This document shows positions 9,386 to 15,586 of a DNA stretch of 64,000 bases, piece after piece (the stretch's first letter is position 1; the number at the start of each line of letters is the position of its first letter). A program made the translations under genes and the position numbers. The notes beneath the pieces were generated by a model. That model worked only from the letters and a program-made list of their open reading frames with translations, was not told where the DNA came from and did no database searches. This DNA is from an uncultured Anaerolineales bacterium (GTDB lineage Bacteria > Chloroflexota > Anaerolineae > Anaerolineales > UBA6663): NCBI GenBank assembly GCA_937952305.1, contig CALFZO010000021.1, positions 1 to 64,000 on the forward strand. The letters run 5' to 3'.

Positions 9386-9405
9386 GCCGCCACCTCAGCA
9401 ACTTT

Positions 9406-9448
9406 TAGCGGCGCCGAGTGTTGTTAATGGTAAGCTCGGCGCCCGCTA
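9406..9448 (+). other. Stem-loop in the leader of the ECF sigma gene
   Basis: TAGCG-GCGCCGAG pairs with CTCGGCGC-(C bulge)-CGCTA: 13 base pairs with one bulged C and a 16-base loop. It ends two bases before the GGAG (9450-9453) that precedes the GTG at 9464. The position suggests control of translation, but it could also be an attenuator. Confidence 0.55.
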
Positions 9449-9463
9449 TGGAGCAAGCCGCGG

Positions 9464-10069
9464 GTGCTGAACCTCAAGCCGGATGAAGCCGCCCTGGTGG
9501 AACGGGCCAAGACTGACCCGGACGCCTTTGGAGCGCTGTACGAGCGCTACGTGCGGCAGATTTACAATTATATCTATTACCGGACCGGTAACGCGCAAGA
9601 CGCCGAGGATTTGACGGCGCGCGTCTTCCAGCGCGCCGGTCAGCACCTGCCGCGCTACACCAACCGGGGGCTGCCTTTCTCCGCCTGGCTGTATCGGATC
9701 GCCCATAACGCGGTCGCCAACTGGCACCGGGATGAGGCGCGCCGGCAGGCGCTGCCGCTCAACGGCGTCGCGTTGACTGACCTCCACGCCGAGGCGCCCG
9801 AGGAGACGCTGGACGAGCGCCGCCAGCGTGAACTGCTCTTGCGGGCCTTGCGCCGGCTGCCGGGCGAGCGCCAGCAGCTCATCATCCTGAAGTTCGTCGA
9901 GCAGCTCTCGAATGCCGAGATCGGCGTGGTGATGAACCGCAGCGAAGGCGCGGTTAAGAGCCTGTATCACCGCACCCTGCTGGCGCTGCGCGACGAATTG
10001 GCGCGGCTCGAAGGCGCCGCGCCGGAAGCGGAGGCGGCCCGGCCCGTGGCTGCACCGCACAGCCGCTAA
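9464..10069 (+). CDS. ECF-type RNA polymerase sigma factor
   Basis: This is a sigma-70 family regulator of 201 residues. Region 2 spans about residues 22-90 (FGALYERYVRQIYNYIYYRTGNAQDAEDLTARVF, then PFSAWLYRIAHN). Region 4 spans about 125-180 (LRALRRLPGERQQLIILKFVEQLSNAEIGVVMNRSEGAVKSL). There is no region 1.1 or 3, as in ECF factors. GTG is the start, with GGAG 10 bases upstream. A strong housekeeping-type promoter and a leader stem-loop precede it. The usual anti-sigma is not directly next; a small membrane protein at 11141 is the best candidate, separated by DegV. The stimulus is unknown. Confidence 0.93.
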   Translation: MLNLKPDEAALVERAKTDPDAFGALYERYVRQIYNYIYYRTGNAQDAEDLTARVFQRAGQHLPRYTNRGLPFSAWLYRIAHNAVANWHRDEARRQALPLNGVALTDLHAEAPEETLDERRQRELLLRALRRLPGERQQLIILKFVEQLSNAEIGVVMNRSEGAVKSLYHRTLLALRDELARLEGAAPEAEAARPVAAPHSR

Positions 10070-10139
10070 CCTCCCGCGCCGGCCATGCCGGCCCGCCTGA
10101 CGCGGGTGAGCCGGCCCCTACATGAGGAACATGACCCGC

Positions 10140-10997
10140 ATGAGCAAACCAGTTGCCATCGTCACGGACTCCACGGCCTACATCCCCAAAGAACTGGCGG
10201 CCGCCCACCAGATCTTTGTCGTGCCCAACGTCGTCAATTGGGGGGAGAAATCCTACCGGGACGGCGTCGACATCGGCGCCGTGGAGTTCTTCGAGCGCCT
10301 CAAGGTGGACCCGGTCCAGCCGACGACGTCCGTGGCCTCGCTGGGTGAAATGAAAGAGATCTACGCGGCGGCGGCGGCCAGCGCGGAGGCCGTGGTGGGC
10401 CTCCACCTGTCCTCCAAGCTCTCCAACACCTTTAAGGTCGCGCAGGAAGCGGCGGCCCTGCTGCCCGAGAAAAAGATTCAGGTGGTTGACTCCCAGGTGA
10501 CGGCCATGGCCCTGGGCTTCCTGGTGCTGGCGGCCGCCAAGGCCGCGGCCGAGGGGCGCTCGACCGACGCCATCATCAGCCTGACCGAGTCGCTGATCCC
10601 GCGCGTCGGCGTGCTGCTGACGCCGGACACGCTCAAGTATCTGCAGCGCGGCGGCCGCATCGGCGGGGCGCAGGCCTTCATCGGCGGTGTGCTGGATCTC
10701 AAGCCGATCCTCGAACTGAAGGACGGCGTCATCCAGCCGCTGGAGCGCGTCCGCTCGCGCAAGAAGGCCCTCAGCCGGCTGGTGGAGCTGGCCGTGGAAC
10801 GGCTGGCCGGCAAGTCCAGCGTGCGCCTGGGCGTGATCCACGCCGCCGCGGAAGCCGAGGCGCGCGAGGTGCTGGAGATGGCCAAGGCGCGCTTGGGCAG
10901 CGCCGTGGTGGAGACCATCCTGACCGATGTCAGCCCGACCGTCGCCGTGCACACAGGGCCGGGCACGATCGGCTTCACGTTCGGCGAAGGGTTCTGA
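10140..10997 (+). CDS. DegV family fatty-acid-binding protein
   Basis: DegV/FakB proteins bind a fatty acid and, where FakA is present, present it for phosphorylation. The N-terminus VAIVTDSTAYIP, the PTTSVASLGEM segment, the LSSKLSNTF motif and the YLQRGGRIGG segment are all family hallmarks. 285 residues is normal. Three ATGs are in frame (10122, 10131, 10140). I prefer 10140 (MSKPVAIV) because the family begins there and a GAGGA at 10124-10128 is at a usable distance. It lies between the sigma factor and an anti-sigma-like gene. No FakA-like partner is in the window. Confidence 0.92.
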   Translation: MSKPVAIVTDSTAYIPKELAAAHQIFVVPNVVNWGEKSYRDGVDIGAVEFFERLKVDPVQPTTSVASLGEMKEIYAAAAASAEAVVGLHLSSKLSNTFKVAQEAAALLPEKKIQVVDSQVTAMALGFLVLAAAKAAAEGRSTDAIISLTESLIPRVGVLLTPDTLKYLQRGGRIGGAQAFIGGVLDLKPILELKDGVIQPLERVRSRKKALSRLVELAVERLAGKSSVRLGVIHAAAEAEAREVLEMAKARLGSAVVETILTDVSPTVAVHTGPGTIGFTFGEGF

Positions 10998-11140
10998 GAT
11001 GAGTGGGCGTGGAGCGCAGTGCGCCGCGCCTTGGCAGCATGAGACGGCGGTCCCAGCCGGCAGCCTGGCGCCTCGTCAGGGTGATTGGGAGGACCGGCGG
11101 CCCAGGATCACGGGGTCGGGGCGGTAGCAGGGGAGTTACT

Positions 11141-11560
11141 ATGCGAACACAAGGATTGGATGAGTTGCTGAGTGCGCACGCCGACGGCCTCAACACCGGC
11201 CAGGATTTGCGCCAGGAGTTGTTGGCCCGCCACCCGGAGCAGGCGCCGGCCGCCCAGCCGTTGTTGGGGCTGGCGCAACGCTTGCAGACCGTTCTGCGGC
11301 CGGTGGAGCCGCGCGCCGACTTTGTCGCCGCGCTCAAGGCGCAACTGACTGATCGGCCGGCCGCCGCACCGGGGCGCCAGCCGGCGGCGCGCCAACCGCG
11401 CTGGGTGTGGGTGTTGGCCGGGGTGGGCGGCCTCCTGTCCGTGGCCAGCGCCGTGATCATCGTGGTTCGCCTGGCCGCCGGCAGCGCTAAGCGGGTAGGG
11501 GACCTGGTGGAGCGCCGGGCCGCCCGCTTGCCCGCCACGCGGATGCGCGCCGCGCACTAA
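11141..11560 (+). CDS. Single-pass membrane protein, anti-sigma-factor candidate
   Basis: ATG 11141 is preceded by AGGGGAG at a good distance; an upstream in-frame start would add 46 Arg/Gly-rich residues typical of a false extension. The 139-residue product has a helical cytosolic part (LDELLSAHADGLNTGQDLRQELLARHPEQ...PLLGLAQRLQ), a Pro/Ala linker, one membrane helix (WVWVLAGVGGLLSVASAVIIVV) and a short basic tail. Similar helical-plus-TM proteins accompany ECF sigma genes in Chloroflexota, so an anti-sigma or co-sensor role for the sigma at 9464 is likely but not shown. It lacks the Cys/His residues of zinc-type anti-sigmas. Confidence 0.7.
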   Translation: MRTQGLDELLSAHADGLNTGQDLRQELLARHPEQAPAAQPLLGLAQRLQTVLRPVEPRADFVAALKAQLTDRPAAAPGRQPAARQPRWVWVLAGVGGLLSVASAVIIVVRLAAGSAKRVGDLVERRAARLPATRMRAAH

Positions 11561-11621
11561 TCGCCCCGCAAGTAAACGCCACATCCAGCCGCCAGGCGTG
11601 CCCAGCGGGCATACCTGGCGG

Positions 11622-11649
11622 TTGACATTTGTTCTAGTTCTGCTAATAT
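11622..11649 (+). promoter_or_regulatory. Strong extended -10 promoter of ssb
   Basis: TTGACA (11622-11627, full consensus), 16 bases, then TGC-TAATAT (11641-11649): an extended -10 with TG one base before a five-of-six hexamer. It is the best promoter in the window. Transcription would start near 11656 and the leader to the ssb ATG is about 70 bases. Confidence 0.85.
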
Positions 11650-11726
11650 CGAGAAGCACTCTGCGGAAAACAACGGGCAGTTTCGCTCGCACCTGAAGCC
11701 GCTCCGCCGAGTAAAGGAAACCCCCC

Positions 11727-12155
11727 ATGTACCACAAGATCACCCTCATCGGGAATCTCGGGCGTGATCCCGAGATGCGCTACACCCCCTCCGGGCAAGC
11801 CGTCACCAATTTCAGCATGGCCACCACTGAAAAGTGGACGGGCCAGGATGGCAACCTGCAGGAGCGGACCCTGTGGTGGCGCGTGTCGGTCTTCGGCAAG
11901 ATGGCCGAGACCACCAACACCTACCTCAAGAAGGGCTCCAAGGTCTATATCGAGGGCCGGGTCACCGGCGACCCCAAGACCGGCGGCCCGCGCATCTTCA
12001 CCCGCCAGGACGGCACCACCGGTACGTCCTTCGAGGTGACCGCCAACACCGTCAAGTTCCTGAGCTCGCGCGGCGAAACCGGCGCGGCTCCGGGCGGCGG
12101 CGGCCCCGCCGAGCATGAGCCCATGGCGGAAGAGAGCGACGAGATCCCGTTCTAG
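11727..12155 (+). CDS. ssb: Single-stranded DNA-binding protein
   Basis: SSB coats single-stranded DNA in replication and repair. The 142-residue protein has the N-terminal OB fold (residues 1-105: KITLIGNLGRDPEMRYTPSGQAV, WWRVSVFGKMAE, YLKKGSKVYIEGRV). A short Gly-rich linker follows, and the acidic tail EESDEIPF is a variant of the DDIPF tip that docks RecO, PriA and other partners. AAAGGAAA just before the ATG serves as ribosome site. A strong promoter drives it. An 11-bp hairpin at 12247-12277 separates it from the DUF3467 gene. Confidence 0.95.
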   Translation: MYHKITLIGNLGRDPEMRYTPSGQAVTNFSMATTEKWTGQDGNLQERTLWWRVSVFGKMAETTNTYLKKGSKVYIEGRVTGDPKTGGPRIFTRQDGTTGTSFEVTANTVKFLSSRGETGAAPGGGGPAEHEPMAEESDEIPF

Positions 12156-12246
12156 CGGGTCCGGGCCAGCGCTGCCGCCCTGCCCGCTGACGCTGCCCGC
12201 AGCCGCCACTCCGGTGACGACACCCGCCAACCAGTTGAGCGCCTTC

Positions 12247-12277
12247 GCCAGCCGTCGTGCCTTTGCCGACGGCTGGC
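12247..12277 (+). terminator. 11-bp hairpin after ssb (terminator or attenuator)
   Basis: GCCAGCCGTCG (12247-12257) pairs perfectly with CGACGGCTGGC (12267-12277) around a 9-base loop. No run of T follows, so termination may be partial, letting ssb transcripts continue into the DUF3467-translin-nuclease genes. Confidence 0.45.
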
Positions 12278-12306
12278 CTCGTCTTGCCCACCGGCGAGGA
12301 TGAGCC

Positions 12307-12654
12307 ATGTCTGACCAAAATCCCCCGTCGACGCCGCCTCCGGCTGCGCCTGCTCCGCCCCCGCCTCCGCCTCCGGCCATGGCCATTGAGCTGCCGGCGA
12401 ACTTGGAGGCCGTCTACAGCAACTTCGCGTTGATCACGCACTCGCCGTCTGAGCTGGTGCTCGATTTTGCGCGGGTGCTCCCGAACACGCCGAAATCGCG
12501 CGTGTACGCGCGCGTGATCATGACCCCGCTCAACGCCAAACTGCTGCTGCGCGCTCTGGCTGACAATCTGAGCAAGTTCGAAGCCCAGTACGGCGAGATC
12601 GTGGTCCCCACCCACCTGGCCGATCAACTCTTCCGGCCGCCCAAGGCCGAGTGA
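12307..12654 (+). CDS. DUF3467 domain protein
   Basis: 115 residues. A Pro-rich N-terminal stretch (residues 5-23) precedes a DUF3467 domain (about 28-105): VYSNFALITHSPSELVLDFARVLP, RVIMTPLNAKLLLRALADNLSKFEAQYGEI. The domain is widespread in bacteria but has no established biochemical role. It ends 13 bases before the translin gene, and the ribosome site GGCGAGGATGAGCC supports the ATG. Linkage to translin and the nuclease pair suggests a nucleic-acid context, which is an inference. Confidence 0.88.
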   Translation: MSDQNPPSTPPPAAPAPPPPPPPAMAIELPANLEAVYSNFALITHSPSELVLDFARVLPNTPKSRVYARVIMTPLNAKLLLRALADNLSKFEAQYGEIVVPTHLADQLFRPPKAE

Positions 12655-12667
12655 CGGGGAGCCGCCG

Positions 12668-13321
12668 ATGCAGAACCTGGAAACAATCGCTGAACGCATC
12701 CGCGCCAACTTCGCGGCCAAAAACGCGGCCCGCGACGCCGCCGTCGAGCGCTCGCGCACGCTGATCCGGCACTGCTCCTTGGCCATCCGCGCCGCGCACC
12801 GGGACGAGCGCGCCGAGGCCCGCGCGCAGATCGCGGCGGCTGGCCAGATCGTGGCCTCCATCCGCGCCGATCTGGCGGGCTACCCGGACCTGTATCAGGC
12901 CGGCTACACCCAGGACGCGCTCAAGGAGTTCGCCGAGGCCAACATCGTCTACGCCCTGCTCGGCGACGAGCCGCTGCCGGAGCCGGAAACGCTGGGGGTG
13001 GAGTACGCGGCCTACCTGAACGGCCTGGGCGAAGCGGCCGGCGAACTGCGCCGGCGCTGCCTGGACATCATGCGGCACGACCACTCCGACGAGGCCGAGC
13101 GCCTGCTGGAGGCCATGGACGACATCTACCTGCTGCTCGTCACCATGGATTATCCGGACGCCATCACCGGCGGCCTGCGCCGCACCACCGACATGGTGCG
13201 CGGCGTGACCGAGCGCACGCGCGGCGACCTGACCACCAGCCTGCGCCAGGCGCGCCTGCAGGAAGCTCTCAAGGCGCTGGAGGGCAAGGCGCTGCCGCCC
13301 TCGCCGCCGGCGGCCGGCTGA
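12668..13321 (+). CDS. Translin family protein
   Basis: Translins are all-helical proteins that bind single-stranded DNA or RNA; in eukaryotes translin with TRAX forms the C3PO ribonuclease, and archaeal versions can be nucleases alone. The 217-residue protein shows the family layout: an N-terminal helix (AERIRANFAAKNAARDAAVERSR), KEFAEANIVYALL in the middle, EAAGELRRRC and a later YLLLVTMDYPDAITGGLRR segment that matches the translin C-terminal helix. The TRAX catalytic acidic residues cannot be confirmed by eye. GGGAG precedes the ATG. Only 7 bases separate it from the first nuclease piece. Confidence 0.85.
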   Translation: MQNLETIAERIRANFAAKNAARDAAVERSRTLIRHCSLAIRAAHRDERAEARAQIAAAGQIVASIRADLAGYPDLYQAGYTQDALKEFAEANIVYALLGDEPLPEPETLGVEYAAYLNGLGEAAGELRRRCLDIMRHDHSDEAERLLEAMDDIYLLLVTMDYPDAITGGLRRTTDMVRGVTERTRGDLTTSLRQARLQEALKALEGKALPPSPPAAG

Positions 13322-13328
13322 CGCCTCC

Positions 13329-13562
13329 ATGGCTGACAGGCGCATCCTCCGGGCGGCCGAGATCGGCGAGTTTGTGTACTGCCAGCGCGCCTGGTGGCTG
13401 CGCGCCATCCAGGGCCACGCCTCCACGCACGGGCGCGCGATGGCGGCCGGCACAGCTGCTCATGCCCGCCACGGCCGCGTCGTCGGCCTGGCCGGCCTCC
13501 TGCGCGGCGCGGCGGTGCTGCTGGTGGTCGCCGCGCTGCTGCTCTGGCTGTTCAGCCGCTGA
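13329..13562 (+). CDS. Membrane-anchored N-terminal piece of a Cas4-like nuclease
   Basis: 77 residues. The start EIGEFVYCQRAWWLR, with Cys18, matches the N-terminal motif of Cas4/Dna2-type nucleases, where this Cys is one of four that hold a 4Fe-4S cluster. His45 in GTAAHARHG matches the His of the same family. A membrane helix (about residues 53-76, LRGAAVLLVVAALLLWLF) ends the protein. The remaining motifs of the family are in the next gene, 18 bases downstream. The two products probably assemble one enzyme on the membrane. The short length is not a truncation by frameshift: this gene ends after its own helix and the next starts with another. Confidence 0.75.
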   Translation: MADRRILRAAEIGEFVYCQRAWWLRAIQGHASTHGRAMAAGTAAHARHGRVVGLAGLLRGAAVLLVVAALLLWLFSR

Positions 13563-13580
13563 CGGCCGTCCCCGCCGCCG

Positions 13581-14096
13581 ATGGATCTCAGCCTGATCGT
13601 CCTGGTCCTCCTGGCGCTGGTCCTGCTGCTGGTGGCGGGCCGGCTGCAAGCGGCCTCCGGCCTGCCGCGCGGCCGCGTGGTCTACAGCGATACCGGCGCC
13701 TGGGGGCGCCCGGAAAAGCCGCTGTTTTCGCGGCGCCTGGGACTGACGGGCAAGCCCGATTACCTGGTGCGCACGGACAGCGCGCTCGTCCCGGTGGAGG
13801 TCAAATCCGCGCGGGCGCCGGCCGGCGGGCCCTACGAGGCGCATCTCTTTCAACTCGCGGCCTACTGTGTGCTGGTGGCCGAAACCTATGGCCGCCGGCC
13901 GCCGTATGGCCTGATCCAATATGCCGATCGGCTGGTGTCGGTGGACTTCACGCCGACGCTGGAAGCCGAACTGCTCGACCTGCTGACGGCGATGCGGGCC
14001 GCGGCTGACGCCGACGATGTGGCTCGCTCACACACGGCAGCGGCGCGCTGCGCGGCGTGTGGTCTGGCCGCGGTCTGCGAGGAACGCCTGGCGTGA
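13581..14096 (+). CDS. Membrane-anchored catalytic piece of a Cas4-like PD-(D/E)XK nuclease
   Basis: 171 residues. An N-terminal membrane helix (3-20) precedes a RecB/Cas4-type nuclease core: Asp60 in GLTGKPDYLV, Glu73-x-Lys75 in PVEVKSAR, and Gln91-x3-Tyr95 in QLAAY. Three Cys near the end (157, 160, 166; CAACGLAAVC) supply the rest of a 4Fe-4S cluster whose fourth Cys is in the preceding gene. Cas4-family enzymes cut single-stranded DNA ends. No cas1, cas2 or CRISPR array is nearby, so this is a stand-alone repair or DNA-processing enzyme. nadK follows at 50 bases. Confidence 0.85.
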   Translation: MDLSLIVLVLLALVLLLVAGRLQAASGLPRGRVVYSDTGAWGRPEKPLFSRRLGLTGKPDYLVRTDSALVPVEVKSARAPAGGPYEAHLFQLAAYCVLVAETYGRRPPYGLIQYADRLVSVDFTPTLEAELLDLLTAMRAAADADDVARSHTAAARCAACGLAAVCEERLA

Positions 14097-14133
14097 GCGC
14101 GCCCAGCGGTCGGCCGGCGCGGAAGGAGGCCGG

Positions 14134-14139
14134 TATAAT
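14134..14139 (+). promoter_or_regulatory. Consensus -10 box (TATAAT) just before nadK
   Basis: A perfect TATAAT ends 7 bases before the GTG at 14147, so transcription would start at or within a base of the start codon, giving a leaderless nadK mRNA. No clear -35 is seen. GGAGG at 14125-14129 lies upstream of the box and would serve only the read-through transcript, at a long 17-base spacing. Confidence 0.5.
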
Positions 14140-14146
14140 TTCCCCC

Positions 14147-15016
14147 GTGAACGCCGTGCCGCCCCGCCGCTTGCTGCTGCTTTTTCACCCGAAGGCCGAA
14201 AACGCCGAGGCCACGGCGGAGGCCATGCGCCGCTATTGCGCGGACCAGGCCGGCCTGACGGCGGAAGCGCTGGCGATCGAGAACCCGCAGGCGCGCGAAC
14301 AACTGGCCGCCACCGACCTGCTGGTGGTCCTCGGCGGTGACGGCTCGATGCTGCGCGCCGGCCGTCTGGCCGCGCCCTACGGCGTGCCGGTGCTGGGCGT
14401 CAACATGGGGCGCTTGGGGTTCCTGGCCGAGGTCCAGCCGGGCGAGTGGCGCGACGTGCTGAAGCGCGTGCTGGCCGGCGACTTCTGGGTGGAAGAGCGC
14501 ATGCTGCTTCACGTCGAGCACTGGCGTGACGCCCGCCAGCTCAGCGCCCAGGACGGGCTGAACGAGGCCGTGGTGGGGCGCGGGGCGCTGGCGCCGCCGG
14601 CCCGCCTCCGGACCCTGATCGACGGCTACGAGCTGACGACGTACGTGGCCGACGGCCTGATCCTGGCCACGCCCACCGGCTCCACCGCTTACGCGCTGGC
14701 GGCCGGCGGCCCGATCCTGCCGCCCGAACTGAGGAATATCCTGCTGATCGCCATCGCCCCGCACTTGAGCCTGGATCGGGCCATCGTTCTGGCCCAGGGC
14801 GCGACGGTGGAGGTCATCCCGTTTACCGATGCCGAGCACGACGCGCTGTTGATCGTCGACGGCCAGGCCCGCGAGGCCTTGCGCGACGGCGACTCAGTGC
14901 GCGTGCGTATGAGTGACCGGCTGGCCCGGTTTGTGCGCGTCCGCCCGTCGACGTATTTCTACGCCAGCCTGATGGCGCGGATGCGCAGCAACCCGTCGGC
15001 CCAGATCCAACGATGA
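14147..15016 (+). CDS. nadK: NAD kinase
   Basis: NAD kinase makes NADP from NAD with ATP or polyphosphate. Visible motifs are LLLFHPKAENAE at the start, the GGDGSMLRA motif, NMGRLGFLAE, LNEAVVGRG, and LATPTGSTAYALAAGGPIL. I choose GTG 14147, giving 289 residues, the usual size; a start at 14057 would add 30 Gly/Arg-rich residues overlapping the previous gene. A TATAAT box right before this codon agrees with the choice. The stop overlaps the ATG of the zinc-finger membrane protein (ATGA), so the two are translationally coupled. Confidence 0.93.
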   Translation: MNAVPPRRLLLLFHPKAENAEATAEAMRRYCADQAGLTAEALAIENPQAREQLAATDLLVVLGGDGSMLRAGRLAAPYGVPVLGVNMGRLGFLAEVQPGEWRDVLKRVLAGDFWVEERMLLHVEHWRDARQLSAQDGLNEAVVGRGALAPPARLRTLIDGYELTTYVADGLILATPTGSTAYALAAGGPILPPELRNILLIAIAPHLSLDRAIVLAQGATVEVIPFTDAEHDALLIVDGQAREALRDGDSVRVRMSDRLARFVRVRPSTYFYASLMARMRSNPSAQIQR

Positions 15017-15558
15017 GCGACCTGACTCCTGAAACCCTGTATTGCGGTAATCATCCCCAGACCCCCACCAGCCTGCGCTGCAACAAGTGCGGGAAACCCA
15101 TCTGCGTCAAGTGTGTGGTGCGCACGCCGGTGGGTTACCGCTGCCGCGACTGCATGCGCCAGCAGCAGCAGGTTTTCGAGACGGCCGTGTGGTACGACTA
15201 TGTCGTGGCCGGTGTGATCGCGGCGGTGGTGGGCGGACTGGCCGGCCTGCTGACCTATGTGATGGGCTTCCTGGTTCTGTTCCTGGCTCCGGTGGCCGGC
15301 GGCGTCATCGCCGAAATAGTGCGCTGGGCGGTGCGCCGCCGCCGCGGGCGCTACCTCAGCCTGGTGGCCGCCGGCGCCTTCGTCGTCGGCTGTCTGCCGT
15401 TGTTGGCGTTCCCGGTATTGGGCGCGCTCTTCGCCGTGTTGTCCGGCGCGCCCGGCGCCTCGCTGGCCGGGGCGCTGGTCAGCCTGCTCTGGCCGGGCGT
15501 CTACTGTGTCCTGGGCGCCAGCGCGCTCTACGCCCGCCTGCGCGGGATCTCGGTCTGA
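15013..15558 (+). CDS. B-box-type zinc-finger membrane protein
   Basis: 181 residues. The N-terminal 50 residues form a B-box-like zinc site: Cys and His in YCGNHPQTP, then CNKCGKPICVKC, then YRCRDC. About four membrane helices follow (from DYVVAGVIAAVVGGLAG to VYCVLGASALYA), with a basic loop RWAVRRRRGRY. Such proteins are common in Chloroflexota and other bacteria, sometimes as the front end of rhomboid proteases, but no rhomboid Ser/His motif is present here. ATG overlaps the nadK stop. Role unknown; the zinc part should face the cytoplasm. Confidence 0.85.
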   Translation: MSDLTPETLYCGNHPQTPTSLRCNKCGKPICVKCVVRTPVGYRCRDCMRQQQQVFETAVWYDYVVAGVIAAVVGGLAGLLTYVMGFLVLFLAPVAGGVIAEIVRWAVRRRRGRYLSLVAAGAFVVGCLPLLAFPVLGALFAVLSGAPGASLAGALVSLLWPGVYCVLGASALYARLRGISV

Positions 15559-15586
15559 GCCAGCGCCCGCGTCAGGGTGAACCGCT

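Noticed and set aside
13329..14096. The Cas4-like genes as part of a CRISPR-Cas system
   Set aside because: No cas1, cas2, effector gene or repeat array is present anywhere in the window.
14057..14146. Longer N-terminus for NAD kinase
   Set aside because: It overlaps the nuclease gene, is Arg/Gly-rich, and would exceed the family length; the TATAAT box lies inside it.
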